From NCBI GenBank assembly GCA_903813345.2, contig CAIIXF020000002.1, positions 12,980,150 to 13,044,149 of the forward strand: a DNA stretch of 64,000 nt, read 5' to 3'. The stretch is from Owenia fusiformis (Eukaryota > Annelida > Polychaeta > Sabellida > Oweniidae). Shown here one piece after another: positions 1-14,321 of this stretch (positions are counted from its first letter, which is position 1; each line of letters opens with the position of its first letter). A program made the position numbers and the translations under genes. The notes under the pieces were generated by a model. It was not told the DNA's origin and searched no databases. It saw only the letters and a list, made by a program, of their open reading frames with translations.

Positions 1-3000
1 AATTATCAGGAAATATGTACAAGTGAGTTTCTCTTAGAATATCAATGTTCAGGTGTGTGGAAATATTAGGACATAATGAGTAACTAATTGAACAGAATTG
101 CATGTTTATCAGCCTTGAATCTACTAGGAAACATCACAATTCCTATTTACCTCTTTAACTCCTGTTTATCTTATACTGAAAATCAATTAGAATTCATGAC
201 ATAGAAGCTAAAATTTAATATGTGATTATTTATTCATTAGTGACATAAATACCCTTATTTGCTAGTGTCACATTATAACTGGTAGATCTTTTATTTACAT
301 GCTGCATATTTAATTCATTGAAATACACCCTTGCTCAAAAGTTGTGTGGCAGCCACACATGGCTAAATGTCTGTGCTTGTCTCATTTGCTCAATGCTTTT
401 TCTTCAAGACCTGGAGAAATTTTCCATTTAGAGATTTTTTATTTAATTGAGAGTATTCACTATCACTGCTATGTAGTTTTTCTTGCAGATTCCACTCTTT
501 TTCTGGTTTCTCTGTTTTTCATTTTAAAATATAATCACCATAATTTTATTCTATTAGGGTAGTGTTGTAGAAACATGATGATTATGCAAATTGTCATATT
601 TTAACATTTTTCTTTTCTTTACTCTATTTCTTTGGTTTCCAAGGTGACATCAAAATGGTAAGCAAGTATTGTTACTCTGTTTGATTATTGAATATCAAAA
701 TTGCAATAAAAATATACAATGGTAGATTAAGTGAGATGCAAGGGGTTGAAATGAAAGTCTTTAATTTCATGTTAATTCTCTAATTACCATTCATCTCCTA
801 CATTATTCTTATCAGTTACAATCATATTGTTACATTCAATTGGTCAATTTTATGCAAATCTGAATGATTTAATTACAACAGGAAATCCACAAGTTTAAAT
901 CCTGTACTAATATATCCAAAATTGGAAATTAAAAAGTATGAAAATCATCCAAATAGATAAAAACATCAATCATAGATTTAACTAAGATTGGTTCAAAGAG
1001 AAATGCGATGAAATGAAAACATATATGGAGGTGGACAACAGGAAACTAAAGGAATTGATCAGATTCAGTGTAGGCTATTGTCTTTGAATAAACAGATCAA
1101 CACCATTAGCCTCTAACAGATAAACAAGTTAATATATTCAAATTTTATTTGAATTCATTTACATTATTTGATTATCCTCATCACACAGTGGTATAACTTC
1201 TTCTGGCATTTCACCCCCCTCCCAAGATAACCGACTGCTATTTATATTTCATAATTTTTCCTTGAAAAATTGAAACAGGTTTCTCATATTAGTTGATAAT
1301 TAAGTAATTTAGGTCATATTTTACCAGCAGGTTTAATTAATTCCTTGTTAGTTTCTCTCTTTTTGTCACTTTTGGGATAAAACCATGATATCTCACATGG
1401 TTTTGTCAAGAGAGAAATGTTACCAGAGACAGCCACATCTTGGTACTATCCCATTCTTAAAAAGTAATTCAAATCATGGTATTCCACTCCCGTCCTCTAA
1501 AACTGGTTAAGTGTCTGACTTAATTCCACTGCTATATTATTCAGAGTTCTGACTTTGTAGCTCAATTCACAATTCCTTGGTGATTTCATATAATTTCTCT
1601 CTATTTTGGACATGACAGGTATGAAATGTTATTTGCAGGTAAGTTGGTAATCGGTGCCCCTTCATGATTTGTTTTTGGAATTAAACCCTTATATATAATT
1701 TGTTTTATGCATTAGCCCCTTTAAATAAATCACTTCCACTTCCAACTGTTTGTCATTTCAACTTCTGCGGCCAATTCAAACCTTTCTTTTAACTGCTCTG
1801 TTTTTCTTAAATGACATATTTCAGGTATTTTCTGCTTCACAAAATCAAAATATAAGACATTTGTGTTATTGGGCGTGATGAACATATTCTAAATGTATAA
1901 ATCAGAAAAATTGATTATGACAGGTTGTCTAATGTTAATATATTATAGAATTTTATTATTTCCAAGAGTCATATATTTAAAGTTTATCTAAAAGTAAATG
2001 AGCTAACAGTTTAAAACAACTGTTTAACTTTCCGATTGTCTGTCAGGAATCCAAATTGAGCAGGAGTGAGTGTATTTGAGAAATAGTTTGGATTTGATCA
2101 TTTCATTAAGGTAAATACAGACTGTTGAATTCAGATTCCTATTACATTAGTGCGTAGAATAGATGCTAGAAATGTGAGGAGGGCAAAAGTTGGCAAATAA
2201 CATTGTTGTTTTGACAACTCCGCATTACTACTTTTATTTCAAGTGGTTTTAAAGGTGTGGCATTTAAGTTAAATCAACTGTTATCCAAATGAATATTCAT
2301 TGATAGCATCGGATTTAAGACTATTTTTTTAAAAATCAAAATTGCAGTTTGAAAGTTTTGATAATCACAATTTTAAGAAATAATTTGGTTGCCTTGGAGA
2401 CCATATGTTTGCTGTTCATGGCAACAGGTAACTTAGGGACCTGTCATTCAGTGAAGTAATTTAAGTGATGACTGATACTTACTGGAGTTTATTTTAAAAT
2501 ATCACAGGAGATTCATAAATGAAAGAAGTACTCCAAACACTAATGAAATATAAATGTTGTTGAGTTGCAGTCCAGGGAAACAAGTCACATCAGGATTCAG
2601 TTGTTGAAATTAAAGCATGTTCTCATTTGTCAAAGACAAAGTTCTTCATCAACTTTCCCCTAAAGCCTGGTTTAAGTTTAATTAGAGAAAATTTTATCAA
2701 ACATACATTTTTTAGCATTTGGATATTTGGTGTCAAATGACACTTAATCGAGCTCAAGGGGGAAGAATCAGGAAAAATCTGGAGGAAATCTCCAATTTAA
2801 ACATTTGTTACCCTGATGAATAATTATTCCTGTCATTTGTTAATTGGCCGAAGAATCACAATTGGAAACATAAGTCTACTGGTAAACAATTCTCATCAGA
2901 GATTGGAAACTTTTCATGAATAATTGTTTAAAATTAGTGTGAAAAATTAGTGGAGTTGTTAATGAAAATGATGACATGTGAGATAAGATGGAGTGATCCC

Positions 3001-3470
3001 TTTCTGTGATGAGAATATCTTGGATGGTCAGTTGGGGGGGGGGGGTCATGTTTTTAGTTGCAAATTAATATGAAAATAATGAAATTAGGTAGAAATTAGG
3101 AATTATACTCAGCTAGAAGGTATTTTATAAATTTATGTTCCAAATCATAATTAAACATTCAAAGATACATTATATTTTGTAAATGTGAAAACTCTTTTGC
3201 TCTACCTACTGCACCCACCCAGGATGTTTCTGACTCTTAGACAAATACTAGAGTATTATTTAAAGTATTTGACAAATCTAAACAACTTTGTTGTTAGAAA
3301 AATTAACAAGTTTGCCAGATTTATGTGGCAGTTTGTCAACAGGCCCATTCTTAACAAATTAACATTGTCAACAGATCTTACTGGATTATTAAATGGAGAA
3401 CTTCCAGATCGCATCAAATTCCCAAGTCAAAATATAAGAATGTCATGGTAGGCATGTTTTAAAATGCAAA

Positions 3471-3612
3471 ATAGAGTGAAAATTCATGGAATCAGCAAGG
3501 AGTAAAGTGATTAAACATGTAGTTAACACTCAAAGTTATTTAGAAATGTCAGAAAATATTGGAATTCATGCAAATTCTTGAGAGAAATAGAGTGAAATAA
3601 GCATGAACAGTC
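3471..3612 (+). repeat. Copy of a degenerate dispersed repeat
   Basis: This copy shares an ordered series of short motifs with several other places in the window: ATAGAGTGAAA, CATGTAGTTAACACTC, a TAGAAATGTCA segment, then GAGAGAAATAGAGTG and GAATAAGCATGAACAG-like sequence at the end. The order and spacing match the copies at 6342-6476 and, inverted, 10243-10381. There is no coding capacity. It looks like an old SINE- or MITE-type family; the class is undetermined. Confidence 0.5.
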
Positions 3613-6341
3613 GGACATATCAGGCAAGGGTCATACTCATTTGAGATTTACATGTTGTCTAACACTGCCATGTTTAATAGTGTTAGTAGTTTTTTATAGC
3701 CAATTATCACCAATTTTTATAACTTTCAAGAATAAAGACCTCTGTTCTTATAATTATTTCCTGGACCACTCTAGTAATTCCTTATCACAGAGAAAATAAT
3801 GTTCAGAGGGGGAGGGCTTTAGTAGATTATATGTATATCAATATTCTATTAAGAATGTATTTCTTAATGACTAGTGCAATTATACCCTGGGAGGTTGGGA
3901 GGGAGAGGGGATGGTAATTTTCAGTTCAACTAGTTCAGCATATATCACAAACCTGAGTCTGGCTTCTGTCATTTAATTAGAACCTGTCAATCTCAGAAAT
4001 TAAAACTATCTTAGATGTGTAAATTAGAGAGAAAAACAAGGCTGTATTTATAGTCCTAATTCCTAATTCATGATTATTCTAATGCGTTGTAAAGAAAAAC
4101 TCATTTGAAGTTTCCTGATTCATGAATTCATAGGATTGTTTATTGTTTGTTTTCACAGTTTGCCTTATGTGGTTGGAATCTTATTACATTTCAGCAGAAA
4201 TCTGTCTCATCTGATGTAATTGAATGATGAACATCTTAATTCATCATCAAACATTCTCAGCCTCTGCCTGCCTCCGTATCCAAAATATTCATCTAGATCA
4301 AACAATAATCAACAAATCCTGTGTTATATCTTAGGTGTCTTTGACAATTCGCAATATAAAAATCGATTTTATTTTAACATTTACAAGTTGTTAAGTAAAA
4401 TACCATAGTACATGTATATTCCTATTTATACTTAATACATCAACTTGACATGATTTTAGATCTTGTAAAATGATCACATGGAAATTGTTTTAACAACTAT
4501 GACGAATCTTACCACAAGAATCTAGCCCCCTCCCTTTATATCTAGTAGTCACACAAGCCTTTCTTCCAGAAAGCATCTAAATAAGATGTAGGAACTTTTA
4601 TGAGATGAAGTGGTGATTGATGTAACAATCCCCTTGTACTTTCTGCATCTTTCACATCTTTATTAAAGATAAGTTGTTAATCCCTAATTACATTAATCAT
4701 TATTTTAATCTTTAGTCAGCTGTCATTTTATCAACAGTCTCTTTTGGGATCCAATCATTGTAGGGGTCTCTTTTGGGATCATTGTAGGGGGTCTCTTTAG
4801 GAAAACTAGAATAATATTACAAGTGTTTCTTATCTTACATGATAGAATCGTTAATTACTTATCTAAGTCTGGTATGAGATGCTAACTGTCTCAAATAAAG
4901 TAATGTTTGTTTGCGCCAGTTAACAAGCACCTGTGTGTTGCTACATTATATGAAGAGGGGAGAACAGAGTGTGAGAGTCCAGGTCTGGGGGAGGTTGAGG
5001 GAGCAATTAATCATTGGCTCTCATTTAATAAATGATTTTTAGATTTAATTTGACATTTTTTGATTCATAGACGGGAAAGGAAAACTAAAAAATATGTCCG
5101 CATTTGGTAAATACCAATTGACAATACAAAAGTATGTACATGCAGGAAGTCTGATGAAGTTTATATCAGTTTAGAAATGTGGATGATCCTTTACTGAAAA
5201 CTCAATCCTGCTATGTATTTTCAAACAAGTTTCATCTAATATTTGAATGAGTATCTTCTGGCATTTCCATTCAATTTCATGTTTATAGATATAACCTCAT
5301 TCCACTCTTTTCCACCCAATTTCACATTTTAGAACTTAAATATCATGTTTATTAGTTGTTTACCTTTGCAGCTAATACCAAGAAGTAATTTACAGATGAA
5401 TCCTAACTATTCCAGTAGCATTTACACATATAAATATTTATATGATTACTAATCAACGAAAGATAATTATTTAGATCTACTATGACAACTTTATTAATTA
5501 ATATCTGTTGCTATAGTGACAGTACTAAAATCTTTCTTCATTTAACTTTTGTTGCTATTTGTAAATTCCTTCAGGAATGCTATCGTGTTTATCTGCTAAT
5601 GTTTATTATTAATTATATGAATTAAATGTAAATTAATTATATATCTCCCTTATTTGTACTTTCATCGTGAAGGGAGGGGGTTGTCCTAATCAGAGTGCAG
5701 CATATCATTGATGATATCAGAGTTGTATTATCTCTTACTTTCACTGTATTACCAAGAAGTTGATTACACAAATATCTGCATGGGAAGCTGAGCTGGTATC
5801 TATCCCCAGTCAACATGTAATTATAGCTGTTATGTTGAAGTTATGAATTCATGTATCAAGTTCGTTAACTTCTGTTTGTTGATAAAGATATGGATTTATA
5901 TCTGATCATCACTGACTACTGACTTGCCTTCTTGTTTCCTAACTATAGAAATATGATCCAGCGGAGGGGGAGGGGGTAGAATTGATACATGACTATTGCA
6001 GTGGTTTTTAGGGGTTGCTAAAGTTCACATTTGCATATAAATCTGGTTTAGTGATTGGTAGGTGTTGAGATTATATTGATTGACTTTGTTCTTTCCTTTA
6101 TTATTTTTTATAGGGCTTAACTGGTCTGATATGTCTGTGAAATCATAATACACTTTTTATAATCAGATAATTCACAGTGAATCAATTAATGAAACATGCA
6201 ATTAATTATCAAAATGGAAGACATGAATTAGTATTGTGGATTTCAGATCAACCGTGCAATGAAATAATAAAACAAACCGTTATCCAAATAAATGTCATTA
6301 TTTACCAGTGAGATGAATTGCATAATGGTCACGTTCTGAAT

Positions 6342-6476
6342 GGAAAGAGAGTGAATTTAGCAGGGAATAATATGAACATGCATGATGTTAATACTCTAGA
6401 TTATACAGAAATACCACAAATAAAGACAGCTCATTCATAATTTAGAGAGAAAATGTGTGAAATAAGCATGATCAGA
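6342..6476 (+). repeat. Copy of a degenerate dispersed repeat
   Basis: It has the same motif order as the copy at 3471: AGAGAGTGAA, a CATGATGTTAATACTCTA block, then TTTAGAGAGAAAATG and GTGAAATAAGCATGATCAG. It is divergent, so the insertion is probably ancient. Confidence 0.45.
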
Positions 6477-9400
6477 TCTGAAATTAAGTGTTTTGTGGTG
6501 AACAGGGTGTAGTATTTCTCTTTACAATGTTATGATAACTCAGAAATATAACAACATAATTTAAGTCAATATATTACATCATACCATTATCTTGAATGAT
6601 ATGAACATGTGCTTGGGGAAAAATAGAACTTTATATTTAGTTTAATTACAGTTTATAGTGCTTTATCTTGGGGCTGATTTAAGAATTCGTCATGGGAACA
6701 AAACTAAGATGAATAAAGTACATAAATTACCAATGGAAACCTAAGCTGAATTTTTATTCTTTAATGAATTGAACTAATATAGACATGCATATTATTTTCA
6801 TTTATATTTATAATAGTTTTAATAGTTTGAAAGATTGTTACCTTTTATGATAAGTGAATGATAGCATTGCATTTCTGCAAGCCTGACCTTTGTATATTTG
6901 GGAGGAATTGATGCCTCTGAGCATGGATTTATGTGATGCTTAATTGAAAAAATACTCTAGAATGTTTTTATGCCTGCTTCAAATTACTGATTGGGATTTC
7001 AGGATTTCAGACACATTTTTTATTGATTAAAAAGTCTTAAATTCAAATAAAATAAATGAAAAAAATTCTTTTCCCTGGAAAGTTTCTGAAGTATATCATT
7101 ACCCTATCAAAAAATGCAGTATGTTTCTCTGAACTCCTTTAAATGTTCAAATTTTGATAAATACATGAATTCTTGAGAACCATAGAATGTGTTTCCAATT
7201 ATCTAGAAAATATACAAAGTTTTGTGAAGATTTTATATTTTATGAGAGTTTATTTAGGAGTTTTTTACAATATAAATGTGAAATTGACATATATGGAATC
7301 CAGGGCACTTGTCTTGATGTGGATGCCAGTGGTAATTAAACTAAATTCCACATCTTATACCTGTTACATTTTCGGATATTTGTCCAAATAAATATATTAA
7401 TTTTATCATGTTATTAGGCAAGTAGTGTATGATTATATAACCTGTAACCTATCAGCCAATCGAATCACTCTGCAGAATCTGTCTGTATTTGCAAGAAGAT
7501 GTTCATGTTAATTAGTTGTTTTGGCACCTTGCTTTCTAATTGCACAACTCCATGTTAACTCTAAGGATATCACTTTACAGGAAGAGGATTTGCTCTTGAA
7601 GTATCGAAGTATTATATGCATCTGATATTTTGGCAACAGATATTGTAAAGCTACAAGACAAATTGTTCTTTTATCATTTTATTTTTGCTTTTGTTAATTG
7701 TTCGCTTTATAGTCTTGTGGAACACATTTGGGATGGGTACCACTTATAAAGGTTCATTTAACATTAGGTCAGTTGGTTTTTGACTCTGGAAAGTGTTCCA
7801 CTTCTAGAGGTGTTTCACTTTACAGGTTTCACTGTAGTTGAATATCCCAAAGCCCAGAGGTAAGCTGTCTTTTAAAGAGGCTAATTCAAACTTTGAAAAG
7901 GGTAGTAGTTGACACTCTAAATTTTAACAGGATACCAGAAGATAGGGCAGTTCACCAGCATTTTAGAATGAAAAAGTGGAATATGAATGTATAGGTGTAA
8001 CTCTAAATGAGGAAGTTAAGACATGGGTGTAGTTCATTACTATTATACTGTAGGAGTTGTATTTTGAAATCTTTGATAATACAGTGCAGTGATATATCAA
8101 TTTGAAGCCACAAGGGTAGAAGGTGACATGCAATCTTATCTGAATTCTTTTGAGTAAATAAAGTAATTCAAATGAATAAGTATTGCAATTATAAATTTGA
8201 TAATAAATAAAATTGATAAGAAATGTTTTCTCTTAAATCAGATAGCAAATAAATGCTAAAATCAATACTTTATAATAAACAACATAAATAGAACAAGTGA
8301 GATGTCATCATTGATTGGAACCCCTCTTCTCTAATCTTTAATCTTCCATAGCACATATAACAGTTTTTTCTTTCTACTGAGGAGATAACTGAAATTAAGC
8401 TCAGTGATATTCCCAACAGTTTAGAATTTCAAAAAATATTTGTATCAAAAATTTGTATCAACATTTCCTAAAAGATATTTGATTGAATACTGAGAAAATA
8501 ACTTAGCTTAAAGGCAGAATCAGATCTATAGGAGGTAACAGAATTGCAAGCTACATGTACAATGTATTAATGTAGCATTATATTCTGAATTAAATATGAA
8601 ATACAGGTATGATGTTTAAGATGAATTTCATGTCCCCCTCCCTTGTCATTTCATGAAAAAATGTTTGCTCCCCAAATCGACAGATGTTTTATGAGCTAAT
8701 ATTTTACATCTCACAGGCGTGCTAATCAAAGAGCAAAGATTCATTTTGTAATTGAAGTTTTTGAATGGCTGTATATTTTATTTGTTTGCATTATGATTTC
8801 ATGTCAACAGTTTAGACAGTAAACAGATTGTATATTTCAAGAATTAATAAGACCCAATTTTGATCTATGTGATGATTATTGAATATCTACAGAATAGCTT
8901 GATTAAAAACATTTTTATCATAGAACATATAAAGATTTGTTATTCTTTGAAAACTTTGCTGGGGGAAATATAAACAAATCTCGAAAATTGTTATTATTTT
9001 TTGACATTCTCAAAATCTCTTCAATTCTTTGTTTTGGCTTTGAGGAAGTAATTTATCGCAATGCATCATAGGAAATCTATTAAAAGACAATTTTAAGAGA
9101 ACATATTTCCTCGGGCATAGTCTCAAGATTTCTTCAATTGCTATGACATGTCTTAGTAATGAACAGATAGCAAATGTTGTCTGTTTACTTTATTGTATCA
9201 ATATCAATTCATACTGGTTGTTTTTGTTATTTTGTTTCATTGCAACAAAAAAGATGAGGAGATCAATTTGTTTTTTAAGTATATCATCTGGATTGATCCG
9301 TCTTGTATCACCATAGCAACAATATGAGTTTCCATGGTAACAGTGCCAATGTACTTTTGAACTTGTCTCTTTTATTTAAATAATTTTATGACATGCAGGA

Positions 9401-10242
9401 ACTCTTCAGGTGCAAATATTATTTGGAGCTCTCATTTCTTTTCTGTATTGATTCAATTATTATGACTTAGTTAGTGCATTTGAAATAAAACTTTATTTCG
9501 AAAATTTTTATTGTATATTTTTCGGGGTCTTTAAGTTCGTTTATAAGGACCGCAATCACATATGGCTGCTTTAGAGTCATATATCTCTTTATTATGTGAT
9601 TTCAAACTTAGACAGATACATAAAAATTGGAATAGATCCTCCTAACCTTGCCTCATGTGATAAAAACAAATAACAATGTTATCAAAAACTATTAAAATGT
9701 TAACAAAAATATAAGTCAACTATTAGCGATATAGAAAAGCAAATGTTTCCATGGTATTTCCCTGTGTTTAAGCAAGAAACCATGGAAACAAAGTGAAGAA
9801 AGTGTCCAAGGGGAATCGGTTGTGAGGGCTAGTAATAAAATGACAGTAAGATGGAATTGCAATCGCTTAAAATGCACAGATAATGACATGTTTTGAAATG
9901 TTGATGGCCGTCTTAAAACCAAATCATTGACAGCCATTTAAAAAGTCCTTTTATGAGCATTCCACCTTTAATTCTTTCGGTTGAGATTTTAATAATAACT
10001 CCCTAAGTATTGTGTCAAATAAACTTATTGAAGTCAGGCTCAGGTTAAACCAAGTATAATTTACATACTAAATAATATGAAAGTAAGAGTTTGGTTTTCA
10101 ATTATTTCACCAATTGTGGTTGAATTTCCAAATTTCTTTGAATATCATCAGGTCATTAACACTTAATGTTGTTGAACAATCTTTGAAATCCAAGAATCCT
10201 TAGACCAATAAAATGTTCTACCCATTCTGAAAAGTGCTGTAC

Positions 10243-10381
10243 AATCATGCTTATTCCCCTCTATTTCTCTCTTAAAATGTCAATGAAGTTTGATATTTTG
10301 ACATTTCCATATAATTTAGAATATCAACTACATGCCTCTCCACTTTATTCCTTGATTTGTAGCAAGTTTCACTCTAGTTTT
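10243..10381 (-). repeat. Copy of a degenerate dispersed repeat, inverted
   Basis: Read on the minus strand it gives ACTAGAGTGAAACTTG, GGAATAAAGTGGAGAGG, CATGTAGTTGATATTC, TATGGAAATGTCAAAATAT, TTCATTGACATTTTA, GAGAGAAATAGAG and GAATAAGCATGAT. It appears the best-preserved copy in the window and serves as a working consensus for the family. Confidence 0.5.
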
Positions 10382-11680
10382 TAGATTTTAAATCATGACT
10401 CCTTGACATCTTGGTTCCAAGTTTAAGGACTGTAAAGTCACAGATCTTATTCCATGTTATGTATCATTAACTTTGCAATTGTACCCACAACAGTAACTAG
10501 TAAAAACCACAAAGTTGTTTGAACTTATGAATGCATCACATGATCTCCACACCATTCAAGCAAGATGAAATGGTATCCATTTGAGCTTTTGAGGTTGAAA
10601 CTTATTTAGAAATGTATATGCAAGTATAAAGTGCATGTATAAGTTTAAATTAGTATGCATGCTGTATATTGTTTTTGAATATGTTTTAACAAATTGCCGA
10701 ATGATTAAGTTTAAGCTGACAATAGTATAATCATATTAATTAAATCAGTAAAAACTTAATTTGAAGAGTTAACAAAATGTGAAAGTCATTGGTGATTTAC
10801 TGTTGTGACAGCCAAACTACATTTACCTTGGCAGATTTTGTGAAATTATTTATGATTTGACGACCTTACATCTTTATCTTTTATTGATATTGCAAGAAAT
10901 AAATAATAAATATTTATGATAATACTTCATGTTTATCTGCTTAAAGTGAAATGTAATTGAAAATAAACATTTTTATGAACTGATGATATTCAGTTTTGAG
11001 TGTTTAACTTAGGTATTTCTAATTAGAATTGTAGAAATTATTGACTACTGACATTTGTGTGTTTGTTTTTCTCATCTCATTTGATATTATTTTAATCTGA
11101 ATTGTTAACCTCTAATCATTGAGACAAACAGTAGAATTGCTAAATATGAGCATTGTAATATTTGCAATTTGAAATCAGGATATTCCAAAAGGAAAAATTG
11201 GATTGAATTCTTATTAAATAAATCCATGTTCAAGTTAAGATTTATTTTATAGTTTCATAGCTGTAGCTCTCAATGTGTGTGGGTGAGGGGTGTGTGTGTA
11301 TCTAAATCATCTGGCTTTGAAAACAGCACTTACTGACCGAGCCAAAAAACTTGTTATTGATATAAACATGTAATAAAAATGAACTTATCATTATGGTATA
11401 AACTTAAAAGTAATGGCAATATAAAAAGTACAATTCAAAATGAAATGTTGAATCAACTTGTGCTTGTTTGCAATGAAATTGACATGAAATTTTAGTATGA
11501 TACAGCAACACATTTTAGGCTATGGTACATAAACGATATGTTTAACATCCTCTTATACTGTATATACTTAGATAATAATGCAACATAAGAAGGTCAGGTC
11601 CATGTAGAATTATAGAAACATATGTTTGTAGCATATTTTGGAAAAGGAATATTCTATTGTTCATAGTTTTAAATATTGAA

Positions 11681-11814
11681 CAAATATTTCACTCTATTGA
11701 GGTGAATACCTGTACATCTTTCACAAGTGATATTCCACGAAGCCCGAAGGGCAAGTGGAATATCACCTTGTGAAAGTGCTACAGGTATTCACCGAAAATA
11801 GAGTGAAATATTTG
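11681..11814. repeat. 134-bp hairpin-forming inverted repeat
   Basis: The left arm begins CAAATATTTCACTCTATT and continues through GGTGAATACCTGTA and TTTCACAAGTGATATTCCA. The right arm returns through TGGAATATCACCTTGTGAAA, TACAGGTATTCACC and AATAGAGTGAAATATTTG. The loop holds a GCCC-GAAG-GGC mini-stem. The arms run almost the full length with few mismatches. It immediately precedes the inverted-repeat element at 11817 and may be one half of the same mobile unit. Confidence 0.8.
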
Positions 11815-11816
11815 TT

Positions 11817-12110
11817 TTATTATATCACTGTCTAGCTAAACATCCCTAATATTATTAAGTCATTAAGTCTTCAGATATTTTTACGAATCTACTCGGTTCG
11901 TCTGCCATTTTGACTTACACTGAACTAAATTATTTACACTGAACGAAAACAAATTATTTGAAAATTCCCGGGAGCGTGGGATATCGCTAGATATCTCACG
12001 GTTGTCTTATCTGATTAGCATTGCCATTGAATATCGCCAGATATCCCAAGACATGTGACCCGGTTTTGACCAATCATACTGTCGCTAGCTAGATAGTGAT
12101 ATAATAATTC
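11817..12110. mobile_element. Short non-autonomous DNA element with ~22-bp terminal inverted repeats
   Basis: The left end TTATTATATCACTGTCTAGC is answered at the right by the inverted form ending AGCTAGATAGTGATATAATA, with one mismatch over about 22 bases. Internally, two segments containing ATATC-GC-AGATATC (near 11979 and 12033) are themselves near-palindromic. There is no open frame. MITE-like; superfamily not assignable from what is visible. Confidence 0.6.
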
Positions 12111-12178
12111 CAAATGTCGTTCATTTGGAGGAAAATATTATAAATTCTGATTTGATCATGATTGGACTTTGCAACCAA

Positions 12179-12541
12179 GTTGCTAAAGGATTGCCCCAAG
12201 CATCCAACCCAGATGCTAAAGGATTGTCCCAAGCTTGCAACCCAGATGCTAAAGGATTGCCCCAAGCATCCAACCCAGATGCTAAAGGATTGCCCCAAGC
12301 ATCCAACCCAGATGCTAAAGGATTGCCCCAAGCATCCAACCCAGTTGCTAAAGGATTGCCCCAAGCATCCAACCCAGATGCTAAAGGATTGCCCCAAGCA
12401 TCCAACCCAGTTGCTAAAGGATTGCCCCAAGCATCCAACCCAGTTGCTAAAGGATTGCCCCAAGCATCCAACCCAGATGCTAAAGGATTGCCCCAAGCAT
12501 CCAACCCAGTTGCTAAAGGATTGCCCCAAGCATGCAAACAG
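12179..12541. repeat. 33-bp minisatellite, 11 units
   Basis: There are eleven tandem units of exactly 33 bases (363 bp) built on GWTGCTAAAGGATTGCCCC followed by AAGCATCCAACCCA. The third base position alternates between GAT and GTT in the order T,A,A,A,A,T,A,T,T,A,T (T=GTT, A=GAT). Unit 2 and the last unit carry extra substitutions. Because 33 is a multiple of three and the unit lacks stops in several frames, open frames of 127-159 codons appear on both strands. No frame is favoured and there is no flanking domain, so I treat them as by-products of the repeat rather than genes. Confidence 0.9.
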
Positions 12542-14315
12542 TTGAATGTTTTTCTTGTTTTCCTCTTAGTCTGTTCATCATCACTTTCTAATTCCAAAAA
12601 TTAACAGATGGAAGAATCTGAAAATAATATCTACTAAAAAAGAAGATTTATCAAATTTCAAAAATTGTATTTTTTCATTATGAATAGATCTTTGTAGATG
12701 ACGTCTCATTGAGTTTATTCATTAAAGGAGTATTTAATGCAAACTCAACATAAGTCGTCAATAATTTTTACTCCTATTGAAATTTCAAAACATTAAAATG
12801 ATTTTAGGCAATTTTTATGTAAATGATCTAGTTTGATTGAATAGAAACAAAAGTGTTTAGTGTCCTGGGTGAGTTTCTTGTCTTTGCGACAGAGCAGATG
12901 CAACTAAAAAAGCGTTACTTTTCTCTGAAACAATCAGTAATTTTTTATTCGTATCATGCATTCATACTCATTGTTTAATGATTTCAAATAGATGAGCTTT
13001 TCTAACCCCTGGGCAAATTCTTTATATGCAGTTATCAAATTATGTGAAATTATAATCTAAAGAGGTTTTAAGGATTTGAATACAGGTGTCAGAAAGAAGC
13101 GAAATCAATTTTAAAAATCAAAATAATTTTTTGTTTTATTCATGTATATTGTATTGCTTGAGATGGCTATATCAAAGCAGTAATGTCATGTTATGTTTCA
13201 AACTCAGGTTTTATGCAGAAAAACAATAATTATGCAAAACTTGATTGATTTAACCAGCTGATAACCAAAACTAACCAGCCTATTTAGACATGTTTTTGGC
13301 CATTTCATAATAGTACAAATATAAAATGATATTTCAGAGGAAGGCGATAAAAAAACGTTTTCCTTTTATATTTGAAAATTTTATTCAGATTCCATCCCTC
13401 TATACCAATTTGCATGTAACATTTTATATATTTTTTAATCAATTTCTTGCTGACCCATTTTGAAGGAAATTAAAAAATTGATTAACCTTCTAGTATATTA
13501 TATAATATGTTTATAATATAATCTGTGATATGCAATGCTACACTAGAATTTTTCCATCATGCCACTATTTAAAATAAATAGAATGATTAACCTTCCTTAT
13601 TTTATCCCATTTTGCATTAAAAAGAACACAGACTGATTTTTCTTAATTATACATCTACATATATTTATTATATAATCCAAAGAAAGTAAAAAATACAAAT
13701 TTCTGAAAGGGAAAATACCTTTATATTGACAGTTGTATAATAAATATAGGATGGCTGTTTAAAATGATACCCTCCTTTTTGGATTATATGACTTATAACA
13801 GTGCATGTGGTTATGTGTGTCATCACTGTTTTATGACTTTTGACCACAAAACCCAAAAGTCACATTACCAGCCCAAATACTCGAATTACACGACCAATGA
13901 AATCAATCTAATTAGCAAAACATTAGACACTGATTACCCTAGTATTATATTTTTAATTATCCAAATTTTTTAAGTATGAAAAATTGGACATTTGTCACAA
14001 GGAGCGCTCAATATCCAAAACAAAATCTAAAATAACGTACAATATGCATTTGACTGATATCATTTTTGCAAACTTGGCAGCATTAAAAAAACTCATATAC
14101 AGTTGTTGTGGATTATGGTGATCTCAGTTCAAGGTTCTAACCCCAAAATCTCACATTGCTATCATGTTAAGAGAAGGAATAGGTTGAGGGGAAGAGGGGG
14201 CTCCACACAAGCAAGACCAGACCAACAGTAAGGCTGAGAGTATAGATATTGGAGATATTGATACATTAATAATGCACTTGACAAGAAAGGTGGTAATAAT
14301 TATAGAACAAAATAC
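12542..14315. other. Intronic DNA between minisatellite and Polinton, nothing recognised
   Basis: AT-rich non-coding sequence with no convincing exon, RNA gene or repeat structure visible. Small open frames on both strands at about 13670-13970 overlap each other and have no recognisable domain. Confidence 0.5.
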
Positions 14316-14321
14316 AACATG

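Larger units (their letters stand above)
1..11680. other. Intronic DNA upstream of the first visible dach exon, no gene seen
   Basis: No reading frame here looks like a real exon; the longest are under 90 codons, have no recognisable domain and are not flanked by convincing splice sites. The DNA is AT-rich with short G runs (for example 3035-3046) and scattered homeodomain-like ATTA/TAAT motifs. Two copies of a degenerate dispersed repeat lie at about 3471-3612 and 6342-6476 on the plus strand, and one inverted copy at 10243-10381. Because the first visible dach exon at 28402 begins in phase 2 and lacks the DACHbox-N, this segment is most simply part of a very long dach intron. That is inference. 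Confidence 0.6.

Noticed and set aside
3185-3451. 88-codon frame as a possible upstream dach exon
   Set aside because: The sequence has no resemblance to the DACHbox-N, and neither a usable acceptor nor a donor in the right phase frames it.
12089-12604. Long overlapping open frames of 127-159 codons on both strands
   Set aside because: All are produced by the 33-bp minisatellite whose unit length is a multiple of three. Equal openness on both strands and the absence of any domain outside the repeat argue against a gene.
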